A DNA stretch of 64,000 nt from Hypomyces perniciosus (GCA_008477525.1 SPDT01000001.1:434001-498000); one strand, 5' to 3'; shown: positions 1 to 12,281, counted from the first letter of the stretch. Made by a program: numbers and translations. Notes: generated by a model from the letters alone, not told the origin.

Positions 1-492
1 CACCAAGTCCGGGGGAATAAAAAAAAGCAGCGTCTCCCGAATAAGTATGAACATGGTCCCCCCTCCCAAATAATCAGTCCAAAAAAGGAGCTAATGCTTC
101 CGAAACAACTTCACCTCTTCCGAGGGAGTGAGGTTTCTCCGAATGTCTGGTGTCCCAAGAGGAAGGGTTTCATTGAAAAAAATGAACCAAGAAGAGAGGT
201 AATGGTATCGAAAGCCACACCAACGCCGCCAACACCCGGAACGCCGCCTCTCCAACGAGGAATCCCCTGGAAGAGAAACGTGCGGGGGTTTGGGCGGCAA
301 ATATGTGTGTGATTGCGCGCGCGCGTGTGGCACGATTAATTCGATGGTATCAGAAAGCGAAACGACAATAAAACCTTTCCCATCACTCTTTTGGCGGATG
401 GATGTCCCGCCCTTGGCCTTGGTTGGAGCGGGGTGCGGCGCTGCATGTGTGAGCATGAGAGCCGGAAGCCCCGGCCATTATCACTCTGGCGT
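1..492. other. Intergenic, 3' side of the SAP/HeH-like gene
   Basis: No convincing gene is seen. The stretch carries short GC/GT alternations (around 309-328) and A-runs. Open frames here lack start context, codon bias and recognisable motifs. Confidence 0.6.
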
Positions 493-1901
493 TCATTTCC
501 TCAATACGGCATCGTAAATGCTGACCAAGCCCGTGATGGCGGTTCCGACCAGGACGCCCTTATAACCGCCATATACGGCGTTATTGAGGCGCGTGATGGA
601 GGTTTCAGACAGAAGGCCACCAAAGGTAGCGCCCTGGGCGTAGACGACGTACGAAATCAGCGCCTTGGTGATGCTGAATGATAAAGGATCGACAATCGTT
701 TCTTGCATGTGAGCCTTGGAGCGCGTCCTCGGTCCGTGAGAGCTGCTGTTAGCGCTCAGGTTGAAGAAGTAGCCAGACAAGCTAGGCAGGACAAAGCTGG
801 TCAAAACCCAAGTCAGGGCAGGCGACCAGAAGCCAGAAGTCAAGAGCAAGAACATATCGGGCAGGTAGATGGGGAAGTCCGAGGTTCCCAGGTAGCTGAT
901 GGCTGGGATGGTGAAGGCGTAGCGGTTCCCCAGGATCTCCGGGCGGATGTAGAACAGCTCAAAGGCGGAGACGCAGAAAAGGATGCTGGTGACGGTGCTG
1001 AGGGTCTCGCGCGTGGCGTTGGAAGCCTCGGTGATGCCGCTTTCCTGGTAGATGGAGTGGACGCGCTTGCGCACGGCGACGGCGGACCGGTCGACGGCGA
1101 GGGCCACATCGGCTGGGGTCGCGGGCAGCGGGATGCGAGCGGCGACCTGGGACAAGCTACGGCCCGGGGTCTGGATGAGGGCAGTGGACGAAGCGCGGGC
1201 GTCATCGCTATCTCTGAGAAAGGCGCGTTAGAACCATGAACCTCGTCGTTGTCGTGCGCAAAGTCAAAGACCTACGTGGACGCAAGTTCCTCAGCGGCCT
1301 TGGTAGCTCTCCGCTTCGTGACCTTCAAGCCCCTGTCAACCTCGTCCTTGACAGTCTCCCTGGACTCCCTCTTGATAGGGGAGCCCAGCGCCTTGGAGCG
1401 GCTGTTGAAGTAGCCTGTCAGGTCGGGGCGGTTGGCGAAGCGGCTGCTGTGCTCGGCAATGAACTCATCTAGCGCGACCTCAAGTTCTGTCTTCTTGAAG
1501 CTCTCGAAGCTGTTGCGCGCGCGCACAAAGACGCCACATGTTAGCACTCATTCGTAGTAACCGCTCGCGAACGGCGCGCGTGCTGGTAACAGCTCTGGGG
1601 GACTGCGCTGTTGCTGCTCAGTGCTGATGTCGTTGCGCGCGCGCTCACGCGACTGGCGCAGAGGGGGCGGCGCATCTTCGCAAACAAAGCGCAGCAAACA
1701 GATGACGCAAGAGCCGCAACAGAGAGGCGGGAACAAAGCAACAGCTCAAACGCGCACCAAAAGCGAGATCGAGAGCGGGAGCGAGAGCGGGAGGGAGAAT
1801 AAGACGCCGACATACTTCTTCAGGCCAACGCTGTCGGCCAACTCAACGAGATCGCTCTTGCGCTGGGCGCGCAACCAGCTGTTTGATGCGGTGGTGGACA
1901 T
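493..1901 (-). CDS. Multi-pass membrane protein with N-terminal SAP/HeH-like segment
   Basis: Three exons are inferred: 1901-1816, 1509-1276 and 1213-493, giving 346 aa. Donors GTATGT and GTAGGT and branch CTAAC motifs support the 306-nt and 62-nt introns, and all phases agree. The start at 1901 (MSTTASNSWLRAQRK) is the only ATG that feeds the frame. Residues ~8-55 (RKSDLVELADSVGL, then FKKTELEVALDEFI) look like a helix-extension-helix/SAP-type nucleic-acid-binding fold. A basic linker follows, then three to four hydrophobic segments in the C-terminal half (for example VTSILFCVSAFELFYI and FPIYLPDMFLLLTSGFW). SAP-like plus membrane segments recalls inner-nuclear-membrane HeH/LEM proteins, but no MSC/Man1 C-terminal domain is recognisable. 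I know of no assigned function. The first intron is rich in GA repeats. Confidence 0.8.
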
Positions 1902-2450
1902 GGCAGCCTTTCTCACGTCGCAAACTCAGACGTGCTCCAATCAGTATCCGTGGGCGATTCCGATTTAAATAAAGAATAAAATTTGGAGCAAAAATGGATT
2001 CTGCGACAGAAGATAGTATCGTATCGCGATAACAAGAAGTGGTGATGATGACAATGGTGGGATGAAGTGGTGGTTGCTGGGGGGGGGGCTTTTGCGTCTG
2101 GGCTTTTGCGGGAAAAGAAGGCGAGCGCTCTTGTTGTCTTGTTTATGTTGTCTTCTTTGGGCTGAACCCAGACCCTGGCCAGTATGGGGCTGTATGTGGC
2201 TGATGAGGCGTGTCCTATCTGTCATGCATGAGGGCTAAAGGTGCGGTATTTGCTAATGAGAGGTACATGATGGAGGGGGAGTAGTACTTCGTATGTGGCT
2301 AGTATCACAAAATCTTAAGGCAATGCTCGCAGCGATTGTGGCGCGTGCACGATGTAAGATCCATTGGCTGTAAAGCATCCAATTGAACAACCCTCTTTCT
2401 AGCCAATATCAGCGTGAGAAACCATGTTCGTCAACTTCTTCATAATATTC
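1902..2450. other. Intergenic between SAP/HeH-like gene and P450
   Basis: This is the promoter side of the gene at 1901 and the 3' side of the P450. It holds a run of about 10 G near 2079-2088 and one TACTTCGTA copy at 2285-2293. No gene is seen. Confidence 0.6.
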
Positions 2451-4573
2451 TTAATCCGACCAGTCCACAAACTGCTCCTCTCCCCTCTTCACCACCCGTA
2501 TCGGCACATGATGGCCATGCAGCTTCAACGTCAGCTTCGTCGTTGCTTGATCAATGGTCCACCGGCTCTTATCCTGTGCCATCTTGTAAACCCGCGCCCT
2601 CTGCTCCCTGTTCATCCGATTGACCTGCTCCTGAGACGCCCACTCGTCCACGGCCAGCTCGATGCTATGGCTTCTGAAAATGACTGCCAACGCCGCAATG
2701 ATCTCCACCACTGCGATTCGGCGTCCCAGACAGGATCGCGCACCGTAACTGAAGGGGATGTAGGCGCCGCGCTCTGGCTTGAAGAGCTGTGAGTTCGTGT
2801 CCTCGCCCTGGAAGCCGCCAAAGTCTTCTGAGTCTGCGCCGGCCACGTCCTCGCCCCCTTTGCTGGGTGTCTTTTCCATGGTCTGGAACCATCGTTCGGG
2901 GATGTAGTCGAGGATGTTGGACTTGCCGAGCTGGATCTTGCTTGGTCGTGTTGGCCAGTACCGTGGGTTGACGTGAGCCGAGACTGTCACCAGTGTGATG
3001 CCCGTCTTCTTGGGCACGACGTAGTTGACTCCATCCATGACGAAGCTCTCATCATTGACCGGTGACACTTTCTTGGGGATCTCAGTCACGGCGGGAATCA
3101 GTCGCAGCGTTTCGTACATGCACGCGCCAATCATACCCGCAGTCATCGGATTCACCAGAGTATCGTAGTCCCACGTGCTCGGGTCCGAGTCTCCCAGGAG
3201 TTCGTCAATATCCTTTTGGAGCTTGCGCTGCGCATCGGGGTTGGTGGCAAGTTCAATAAGTGTGAAATGAATCGCGTTGGCTGTCGTCTCGTGTCCGGCC
3301 ACGAACATGATAAAGGCGTTTCCGATAATCTCTTCGCGGCTCAAGACGGGCCCCTGGTTTCGTTTTCCGAAGCTGGCTTTTGCAAGTTCTCCCATAAGAT
3401 CCATGCCCTCTACGTGGTCTCCTCTCTGTGCATCCTCGATCTTTTCGTCTAGCAGCTCGTCCATGTATTTGATGTATTCATTGTATGAGATGGCCGCCTG
3501 CTGGGCCGTCTTGTTTGGCAACAGTCCTGTGAATCTCGACATTAGCCCAGCTCTGATGTTGAGTGAAGGGGAGGGGGGACCAAACGACATACTCAAGATC
3601 CACTTGGGAACCAACAACAGAAGCAGAATATTATCCAGGAGAATCTCCATGGTATCCGCAAAGCTCATCTTGTGTCCGTCTGAAGGCTGGAGCGAGCCAT
3701 ACTTCACCAGCTTAGGATCCGTCCCAGGGGCGACCATCTCACCAGGCCACAGCAAACGCATGCCGAAGCCAACGTAGCCAATGATGTTCAGAGCCAACCT
3801 CATGGTATCATGTTGAAGCGAGACAAGGGGTTCCTTCTTGGTGGCCCCCGTGGGACCCGTCCACATGCGCAACATGCCCTGAGTCTGGCGGATGGCCTCG
3901 TGAAAGACCAAAGCCGCGTTCCTCTCGTTAAACGTGGCCGACGTGACTTTGCGATGCATGCGCCAGATGGGGCCTTCGGTGGTCAGGACATTCTCGCCAA
4001 ACTGGCGCAGGATGCTGTATCTCTCGGTCCACTTGGGAAACTGCTCTCGCTTCAGGGTGATGTTGCGGATCGTTTCGGCGTTGTCTGTCATCATAAGCAA
4101 TTGGCCCGGGGAGACGATGATGAAGGTTTCGCCAAGGCGGGCGAACCACTCGTGTCGAGTTTGATACACGAAGCCGGGGGTCATAACCCTACAAGAAGAA
4201 GGTGAGTTGTCAGCGGTGTTATGGCTCGACGCACGAGGCGGCCTTTGGAGAGTGAGGTTTTGCCATACCCAAGCCAACCGTCCCACCATGATTTGGGGAG
4301 ACACTTGATGATGGGAAGCCATATTTTGTGTGTTATCTGCCACGGAAGCCAAATAGGTGAACAAGCTGGATACGTCAGGGTATCATGTTAGCATAGCGAA
4401 TATAGATAGACAGAGACAACGAGAATGACAAAGGGAAGCGAGGGAAACATACGGGTCACAATGTAGGGCAGCCCGCTCCTCTTGGCTTCGTTGATATTGA
4501 AGCGCAAACTAGAGAAATACCAGAAAACATTGTAGGCGACCAAAGCGCCGATACCGATGAGAAGCAATGCCAT
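2451..4573 (-). CDS. Cytochrome P450 monooxygenase, microsomal type
   Basis: Three exons are inferred: 4573-4453, 4365-4269 and 4188-2451, giving 651 aa. The reading frame changes across exon 2; splicing gives ...KSWWDGWLGVMTPGFVYQ, as expected for a P450 N-terminal region. An N-terminal membrane anchor (MALLLIGIGALVAYNVFWYF) is followed by the I-helix AGHETTANA, the ExxR motif in YETLRLIP, PERW, and the heme loop FSYGARSCLG with the cysteine thiolate ligand. An acidic/glycine-rich insert of about 35 residues (around SKGGEDVAGADSEDFGG) lies between PERW and the heme loop. P450s of this build are ER monooxygenases that need a CPR partner. No other biosynthetic gene is adjacent, so the substrate cannot be inferred and I assign no CYP family. 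Confidence 0.9.
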
Positions 4574-6581
4574 GACGGCGGCTTCGTTTCAGAACTCTCT
4601 TCAATCTGTCAACAAACGAAGACAGACGACAGATGGAGTAATCTTGACCAACAGGTCAAAAGAAAGAAACTGAAGGGGGAGGGGAAATCAGAGACAAGAG
4701 AGATGCGTTATGTTAGACCCGACTGATCAGTGCTTTTCGGACTGTTGCACAATCCGGTCCGTCATACCTTGTGCATGACAACTCAACGTACTCCCTCCCC
4801 TATTGGCCCCTCGCATGAGATGTCGTACTACGCACATAGTTACATACATCATTATGAGGGATCGATAGTCCCCGAGCTGAAGGGAGGCCAGTTTATGGAC
4901 TAATTATTGCACTCTGGCGGATGCAAATATACGTAATTGTACACTACTCGCAGTACGGAGTACAAGGGCTTTCGTGGATTGCCGTATGCACTACGAAGTA
5001 GTACTTCGTATGCACAAGTAGAATACCTAGATATGTGACGAGGGGGAGGTTAGTTTCGGGACGGTGAAGAGCCGGTGCAAGTGATTCTATTAAAACATAC
5101 ACTACGAGTACGAAGTAGTTGTTGTCTATACAGCACTATGAGTAGAAGCGAGATATTTATGTGGAATTACCGCCTTTATCCAATTAAGCATAGCGGACAG
5201 AAGAAATCTAATACTATGAGTACATACTTCGTACTTCGTACATATATGGCGATCCCTTTTCTACCCAAAAGCACTCAAAGTTGAATTACACGCCGTAGTT
5301 GTTGGTACAACTAAACAGTAGTACTACTCCGTACTCCATATTACTAATACTGCTACTAGCTAGTCTAGTTCAGCTCCAAAACATGGAACTGATAACAGTC
5401 CTCAATCGACACATGACGCCTCCATCATGCGAAAATGCCACTATCCGCAATCCGACAAAATCCGCAGTCCGCAATTCTCAATCCGCAATTCTCAATCCGC
5501 AATCCGCAGCCAGCCATCATACCGTATATGTAATACTACTTGGTAGGACCAATAGGGTTATGAGTACTCCGTAGGTAGTAGTATTAGAAGATGGATGGTT
5601 CGCTTAAAATGAAGCAATAATCACAAGCCACCCTTCGGACGGCTTTATTCCTCCGAGTCCCAAGTCCGGACCAATTCATTGACCGTTTCTATGGAACTGT
5701 CGGGCTTCCTCCACTCGACACACTGTTGGATCGTGCCATGCACCAACCGACCACCTGCACTTGGCACGTACGGGTTATGAGATCAGGAGCCTTGCAAAGT
5801 TGATATGATGGCGTTGGCAATTCGTTTAATTAAAGGACTTTTGCACTTTCATAACGTAGTAGTAGTACTAGTACCACCACTACTATGAGTAGGACCACTT
5901 TGAAAACTCTTCATCTCTTCATCCTTCGTTGCGCCATCACCTCGGGTCGTCAGTGCAAAACCGACTCTTCCCAACACTAAAACACCTTCCATACAGGATA
6001 CTAGTAGTACTATTGCTGCAGATCGGTCCCCAGAGTAAGCAAAGAGGCGCCGTGTGGGAGTCGTCCCTTGGAGCGCTCTCTCGGTTGGATTCCATTTTCT
6101 CCCGTTTTATATAAAACCTCCAAGGCAAGGCAAGGCTCGCTGGTACCCTACCCTTGTAAGCAACATGATAACAACTCGCAATCATTCGCCCGTTGATCGG
6201 CAGCACATTTCGCCCTTCGCCTAAAAAGTCGGGTGTGGGAATGCTACTCCATATGGGCCATTGCTCCGGCGCTTACAACATCAACATCCCCTTTGCGTTC
6301 TTGTGGCAAATCGAACAGAAAGACCAGATCAGCAAAACGAAAACAAATAGCATACCATGCTTCTAAAGTCTCGTGTCTAACGGAACCTGTCTTTCGCTGG
6401 TGGTAGTAGTAAATAGTATCCCCGCCCATTGCATGCCTGCGCCATATGTTGAAAATGCACACCAGCCTGTGAAATCCCTCATGTACCGTTGCCATCTCCA
6501 TCCATCATTCCCACGTTGAGTTGAGGGGGAAACATATCAAAAGACAATCACTCATATGCTTTTCAAGTCGTGCAATTGAAT
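4574..6581. other. Intergenic, ~2.0 kb, AT-rich, with many 9-mer palindromic repeats
   Basis: No gene is recognised. The stretch contains TACGGAGTA (4954), TACGAAGTA (4992, 5109), TACTTCGTA (5002, 5225, 5232) and TACTCCGTA (5325, 5565), plus a short tandem repeat near 5450-5511. It should include the P450 promoter on its left side and the 3' flank of the C1-THF synthase gene on its right. Confidence 0.6.
5453..5511. repeat. Short imperfect tandem repeat, CCGCAAT-based
   Basis: The unit CCGCAATTCTCAAT occurs twice in a row, flanked by shorter CCGCAATCCG and CCGCAG derivatives. It is a low-complexity intergenic tandem repeat with no evident function. Confidence 0.7.
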
Positions 6582-9500
6582 CTAGAAGAGACCATCAATC
6601 TCTCCTGTCTCAAGGTCCACATCGACATTGAGATAGCCCGGAGCAGTGGGCAGACCTGGAATGGTCTGGATGTCTGCAGCCAGAGCGTACCTAGACGGAA
6701 TTAGCACAATGGATTTTAAAGCAAAAGCAAAAGAATAGGGGTCTGAACTCACAGGTAACCTGCGCCAGCAGCCATGCGGACGTCTCGGATGGGGATCGTG
6801 AAGCCGGTTGGCGCGCCCTTCAGATCAGGGTCATGCGACAATGAGTATTGGGTCTTGGCCACGCAAATAGGCAGGTTGCCATAGCCCTGTTTGGTATATG
6901 TGTCGACCTTCTTTTGCGCTAGCTCGCTGAATTCGACCTTCTCCGCGCCGTACATCTTCTGGCCAATTGCCGTGAGACGGTCCTGAACCGTGCCGTCCAG
7001 GTCGTAAGTCAATTTGAGTTCCTTGGGCTGCTTGCTAGCGGCAATGACACCATTGGCCAAGTCTAGAGCACCAATACCGCCCTTCGCCCAGTGGTCGGCG
7101 AGAATGGCATCTTCGGCACCAGCAGAGATGGCTTCCTCACGAACCACAGCAATTTCAGCCTCAGTATCAGTGGCAAACTTGTTGATGGCGACAACAACGG
7201 GCACGCCGAAAGATTTGGCGTTGGCAATATGCTTCTTGAGGTTGACACAGCCAGCCCGTAGGATGTCGACATTCTCCTCCTTGTAGATAGGGTTGAGCGC
7301 GGCGCCAGGGGCAATAGGGGGGCCACCTCCGTGGACCTTGAGGGCCCTGATGGTTGCAACAACAACCACAACATCGGGAACAAGACCTGAAGTGCGGCAC
7401 TTGATGTTGAAGAAACGCTCACCGCCCATGGTGAAGTCAAAGCCAGCCTCGGTGACGACAAATCCTGCCTTATCGTCGTGGTTCTCATCGGGCTCTGTGC
7501 CCGCAAGTTTCAGGGCCAACTTGTCTGCTAGGATGGAGCTCTGTCCGATGCTGATGTTGGCAAATGGACCAGCATGGACAAAGACAGGAGTGCCCTCCAG
7601 AGTTTGCATGAGGTTTGGCTTGATAGCGTCCTTCATCAAGGCTGTGAGAGCGCCACCAGCACCGATATCGTCGCAAGTCACCGGATCGCCACTGCGAGAC
7701 GTGCCAATAACCATGCGGCCCAAGCGCTCCCGCATATCTTCCAGACTCGTGCTGAGCGCGAGGATTGCCATGCATTCACTAGCAACAGAGATATCAAAGC
7801 CCGTCTCACGGGTTTGTCCCTTTTCTGTCGGGGCGGTGCCAATCGTGATACCTCGGAGGTGACGGTCGTTGACATCCAGCACTCGCCTCCAGGTGATGGT
7901 TTCTGGGTCAATGTCCAGTCGGGCAAACCGGCGGATCTCATCTTCCGTCAAATCATCTGGGTTGGTCTTGTCGATACCCAGCTTCTTGAGGCGGCGGAAC
8001 ATGACAGGAGCAAACTTTCGCACGCCATCCTTGGGAGGAACCAGTCGGCGGAAAAGAGGACCATCCTTCTGAGTGTTCTCGTGGAAAATGCGTGTTTCAA
8101 TGGCAGCGGCAAGAAGGTTGTTGGCTGCAGTAATGGCATGGATATCACCTGTAAGGTGCATGTTAAACTCGTCCATAGGGATGACTTGACTGTAACCTCC
8201 ACCGGCGGCACCACCCTTGATACCAAACGTAGGTCCTTGGCTAGGCTGTCGAACGTTGGCAAAGGTGAGTCTTCCGGCGTGAGCTCCTAGGGCCTGAGCA
8301 AGACCCATGGTCGTGGTGGATTTGCCCTCACCAAGGGGCGTAGGCGTAATTCCAGTAACAACAACGTAGCGGCCGTTTCTGCGGTGCTCAAGTCGCTTAA
8401 GCAGGCCGAGGTCGACTTTGGCCTTGTACGCTCCGTAGGGCTCCAGCTCGCCAGGGGCAATGCCGACTTCCGCAGCAACTTGGGTGATCTGCTTCGGCGT
8501 TTGGGCCCGTGAAATAGCGATATCTGACGGGACAGGAGTTTGAAGCTTGATGGACAGGGGGATGATCTTCCTCTGCTTCTCGTGCTCAAAGAACGAATCC
8601 GCGGCCTCAACCACGTTCTCCAGCAACATGGCCACCGTCATAGGTCCGACACCACCAGGGACTGGGGTGATGAATGAGGCCACCTGGGATGCAGAGTCAA
8701 ATTCGACGTCGCCCACGAGTCGCTGACCAAACTTCTTGCTCGGATCAGGGATGAAGTTGGTTCCAACGTCAATGACAACAGCCCCTTCCTTCAGCCACTC
8801 GCCCTTGACAAAGCAAGGTGAGCCGATGGCAGCCACGACGATGTCGGCATTCTTGAGGTGGTGCTGCAAATCAACTGTCTTGGAGTGGCACACTGTGACG
8901 GTGGCATCGGCGTTGCGGAGCAGTTGGCTAACGGGTCCGCCGACGATGTTGCTCCGGCCTAGCACAACGGCCGACTTGCCGGCGACCTCAACACCAGCTT
9001 CCTTCAACAGGGTCATGACACCCTTGGGGGTGCATGGTGTGAAAATGGGCTGGCCACCCCGCTTAGCAAGCTCACCGATGTTGATGGTACCAAAGCCATC
9101 AACATCCTTTTCATCAGCCACGGCAGAGGTGATGGTATACTCTGAGATTCCGCTTGGGAGGGGCAGCTGGACCAGGATGCCGTTCACAGAGGGGTCGTTG
9201 TTGAGACGACGAATCTGATCCAGAAGCTCGGGCTCTGTGATGGAATCTGGATAGTGAACGAGTTGGCAGTCAATGCGAGCCTAGAAGGTACAAATTCAAC
9301 GGGCTGTTCTCAAGCAAAGCGGCGTCGGGATGACTCTTACCTCCTCTGCAGCCTTAAGCTTCATGCGAACATAGGTAGCTATGGGCTGGTTAGCAACATG
9401 GATTCCCCTGCAAGGGCAGAAGCCAGGCGGGTGGACAGACAAGAGTCAGAGCGACTACCCACTAGAAGCAGCCTTGAGTCAGCAAAAAAACGTCTTTCGT

Positions 9501-10043
9501 CCGGATAGATCACAATGTGATGAGAAACGTACCTTGGACGATCCTCAGACAGGGCTTGTAGCGGGGGTTGAGCTTCTGCTTCTCAGCAATCTCGGCGCCG
9601 AGTCTCTCCCGAATAGCTTTGGCAATAACATTGCCATCCAGCTTAGTGGCGACCATGGCGGAAGAAGTCGTGCTAAAGGAACGAGGCTGTGAGACTGCTG
9701 GACGACTGAGTGTGAGGTTGAAGCCAAAGCTGTGACGCCCAAGACGGCTGGGGCTGGGGCTGGGGCTAGGAGCGATGGCGGGGAAACTTTTTCGGGCGGG
9801 ATTTTGGAGAGCCGCAGTCGCTGACAGCTCTCTGATCGCGCTGGCGGGAGAAAACGGCAATCGACGGCCCTCTGACGTTGCAACGATGTCGCACGAGGAA
9901 CCGGTCAAAGGCGTGAGGGGCTGCTGGTGCTGCGATTGGAATTGCGCCTTCTGCAGCCGTTGACGCTGACAGATTCCGGATGGCGAATACAAGAGCCGCC
10001 GTATTGGCCTTGGAGACACGCGAAGTCGCTGGTGAGGCGCCAT
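6582..10043 (-). CDS. ade3: Trifunctional C1-tetrahydrofolate synthase (MTHFD1/Ade3/Mis1 type)
   Basis: The protein carries methylene-THF dehydrogenase, methenyl-THF cyclohydrolase and formate-THF ligase, supplying one-carbon units for purines, thymidylate and fMet. Exons are 10043-9533, 9461-9441 (21 nt), 9378-9341, 9280-6753 and 6690-6582. Splicing the microexon restores the family block [29 protein letters not shown] marks the dehydrogenase/cyclohydrolase part; [19 protein letters not shown] is the ligase nucleotide-binding loop. Two in-frame ATGs have good context. The one at 9656 gives 939 aa, the usual cytosolic length. The one at 10043 gives 1068 aa, with a 129-residue Arg/Ser/Gln-rich extension ending in RSFSTTSSA, typical of a mitochondrial presequence. 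Dual targeting from alternative starts is an inference. The symbol follows yeast ADE3/MIS1; which paralogue this corresponds to is not decided. Confidence 0.95.
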
Positions 10044-11103
10044 GGTTGGTTGCTCCAGTATTTTATTGACGGGCAATTTTTGCTCCCCAACTGCGACTTG
10101 TGTGTGCGACCACTGACTGTCCTGTGTGAGCGGGCTTATCAGCGGAGCCACGACGGCATTTAATATACGGGCACCAAGATAAGAGTGAGATGGTGCACGA
10201 TCGGGCACTGGGTGGGTGGTCTGGGCAATGCCTGGCCAAGGACCAGCCGCTTCAGCCTCTTCACTGTTGACAGTAGTAATAATTACAATGGACGCGGAAG
10301 CGAGAGGGAATGATGGTAAATATTAGTAGTTGTATGGAACTCAAGACATTAGTCGCGCAATGCATCCAGTTAATTTGAGGAGGGCATTATTAGAGCCACT
10401 TAGACGAAGGGATGGGGCCTTCTTGCTGAATACTCCCTTTTTCCGTGAGATACGAATCAATCGTCACGACTTCCTATATGAGTAGGCATTCGATATTCTC
10501 AGACAACCAGAGCCAAGTTGAGCTCAGGCATGCTGGGGTGCTGACTGTCAGCTGCCTAGCTACGGAGTATATATCAACACCATCTCCAAACTGATGTCTC
10601 TCTCAACTAGAGCATGTCCTCTTTTGTGATACTGGTCATGCCATCCCACATGGGCTCGATGCGTCAAAGAAGAAGAGTGAAGGCTGTTATTAAGTTTATG
10701 AGTTCTGTTTCTGTTAAACCATAACTAAATCTCATCTTTCACATCTCCAAGATGACTCAACTCGAAATGATTCCTTTGTCTCCAGGATGCAAAGCCCATA
10801 TTAGAGGATGCTAACTATGTGCGAAGAATCCATCATACGTACAAAAGTGTTCTCATTCATTCAAACTTCACACGCATTGGCAAAATTGATCACCAAGGTC
10901 CACCCCGTTCTGGCCTAGAGCCACAACACGCCCCGCGCCAAAATTCAAGCCCCACCAAAGCGCACAATATCGCCAAAATTTCAAGCACCTCCATCATCCA
11001 ACCTGGTTGTGTGTGCTGGCCCATAATATATCCCACCCCTCTCCTCACCTCTTAATCTTTCCATACCTGGAGTTCGGTGCAGAGACTTCGTACAGCATAC
11101 AAA
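10044..11103. other. Divergent intergenic/promoter region, C1-THF synthase / eIF3i
   Basis: About 1.06 kb separates the two starts. It has one TACGGAGTA copy at 10561-10569 and pyrimidine-rich tracts immediately before the eIF3i start. No additional gene is seen. Confidence 0.6.
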
Positions 11104-12281
11104 ATGAGGCCTATTCTCCTTGCTGGGCACGAGCGTGCGCTCACCCAGATCAAGTACGTCGCCCGCCAGACGAAGAAATTCAACTCCCCTCCACACCCCC
11201 CCTCTCCAATGCCTGCTTGACTAGCGAGAGCCGCTGGCTAACTTGGGGGTCCTCGCGCATAGATACAACCTCGATGGCGACCTCATCTTCTCCGTCGCAA
11301 AGGACCAGCAGATCTGTGTCTGGTTCTCCCACAACGGCGAGCGCCTCGGCACCTACCATGGCCACGTCGGCGCCATCTGGACCGTGGACGTCGACCCCAC
11401 GTCTACCATGATCGCCTCCGGCTCCGCCGACAACACCATCCGCCTGTGGGAGGTCAAGACCGGCCGCTGCCTCAAGACCTGGGAGTTCCCCACCGCCGTC
11501 AAGCGTGTCGAGTTCAACGAGGACGGCACCAAGCTGCTGGGCGTCACCGAGAAGCGTATGGGCTACCTTAGCAACATCGTCGTCATCGACATCAACCCGG
11601 ACGTCAACGCCGAGCAGACCGAGGAGAAGGCCTTGACCATTGTCTGTGATGAGAGCAAGGCTACTGTTGCTGGCTGGAGCCAGGCCAGCAAGTACATCAT
11701 TGCCGGTCACGAGGACGGCAGTGTGAGCCAGTACGACGCCAAGTCGGGTGAGCTGTTGGATAACGTCCCCGCTCACGAGCTGGACAAGCCCATCGTCGAC
11801 TTGCAGTGGTCTCCCGACCGGACATACTTCATCACCGCTTGCCGAGACAAGACTGCCAAGGTACATACTCTTTGACAACCATACCAGCCGTCCCAGATGC
11901 TAACATGTTCATCAGCTCATCTCCGCCCGTGACCTTGTTATCCTGAAGACCTACACCGCGGATACCCCCCTCAACAGCGCCACCATTACCCCCAAGAAGG
12001 ATTTCGTTATTCTCGGTGGTGGTCAGGCCGCCATCGAAGTCACGACCACCGCCGGTCGCCAGGGCAAGTTCGAGGCCCGATTCTACCACAAGGTCTTCGA
12101 AGACGAGATTGGCCGTGTCCGAGGCCACTTCGGACCTCTCAACACCGTCGCCGCCGACCCCACCGGTCGAAGCTACGCCAGCGGAGGAGAAGACGGCTAC
12201 GTCCGTATCCACCACTTCGACAAGGGCTACTTTGACTTCAACTACGAGGTTGAGAGGGAACGATTGAACCGGCTGCAGTAG
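11104..12281 (+). CDS. tif34: Translation initiation factor eIF3 subunit i (WD-repeat)
   Basis: Exons 11104-11153, 11263-11860 and 11916-12281 give 337 aa, the normal length for eIF3i. It is a WD40 propeller subunit of the eIF3 complex that joins eIF3b/g on the 40S ribosome in the cytoplasm. Visible repeats include [19 protein letters not shown] at the start, [15 protein letters not shown] followed by [49 protein letters not shown], and [15 protein letters not shown] followed by [14 protein letters not shown]. Exon 1 ends in phase 2 at AA|GTACGT and joins to give IKYNLDG, which restores the first WD unit. Strong C-ending codon bias fits a highly expressed gene. Confidence 0.96.

Noticed and set aside
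1541..1813. Arg/Ser-repeat frame (RSRSRSR) on the minus strand
   Set aside because: It falls in the first intron of the SAP/HeH-like gene, where GA repeats create the pattern; splice signals on both sides are good.
3277..3777. 166-aa plus-strand frame inside the P450
   Set aside because: Antisense of a well-supported P450 exon, with no independent evidence.
7574..8290. 238-aa open frame on the plus strand
   Set aside because: It is the antisense shadow of the formate-THF ligase coding region; it has no motif and its length follows from the codon bias of the real gene.
11180..11878. 232-aa open frame on the minus strand
   Set aside because: It lies opposite the eIF3i WD-repeat exon; the Val/Asp/Gly-rich composition is the complement of strongly biased codons.
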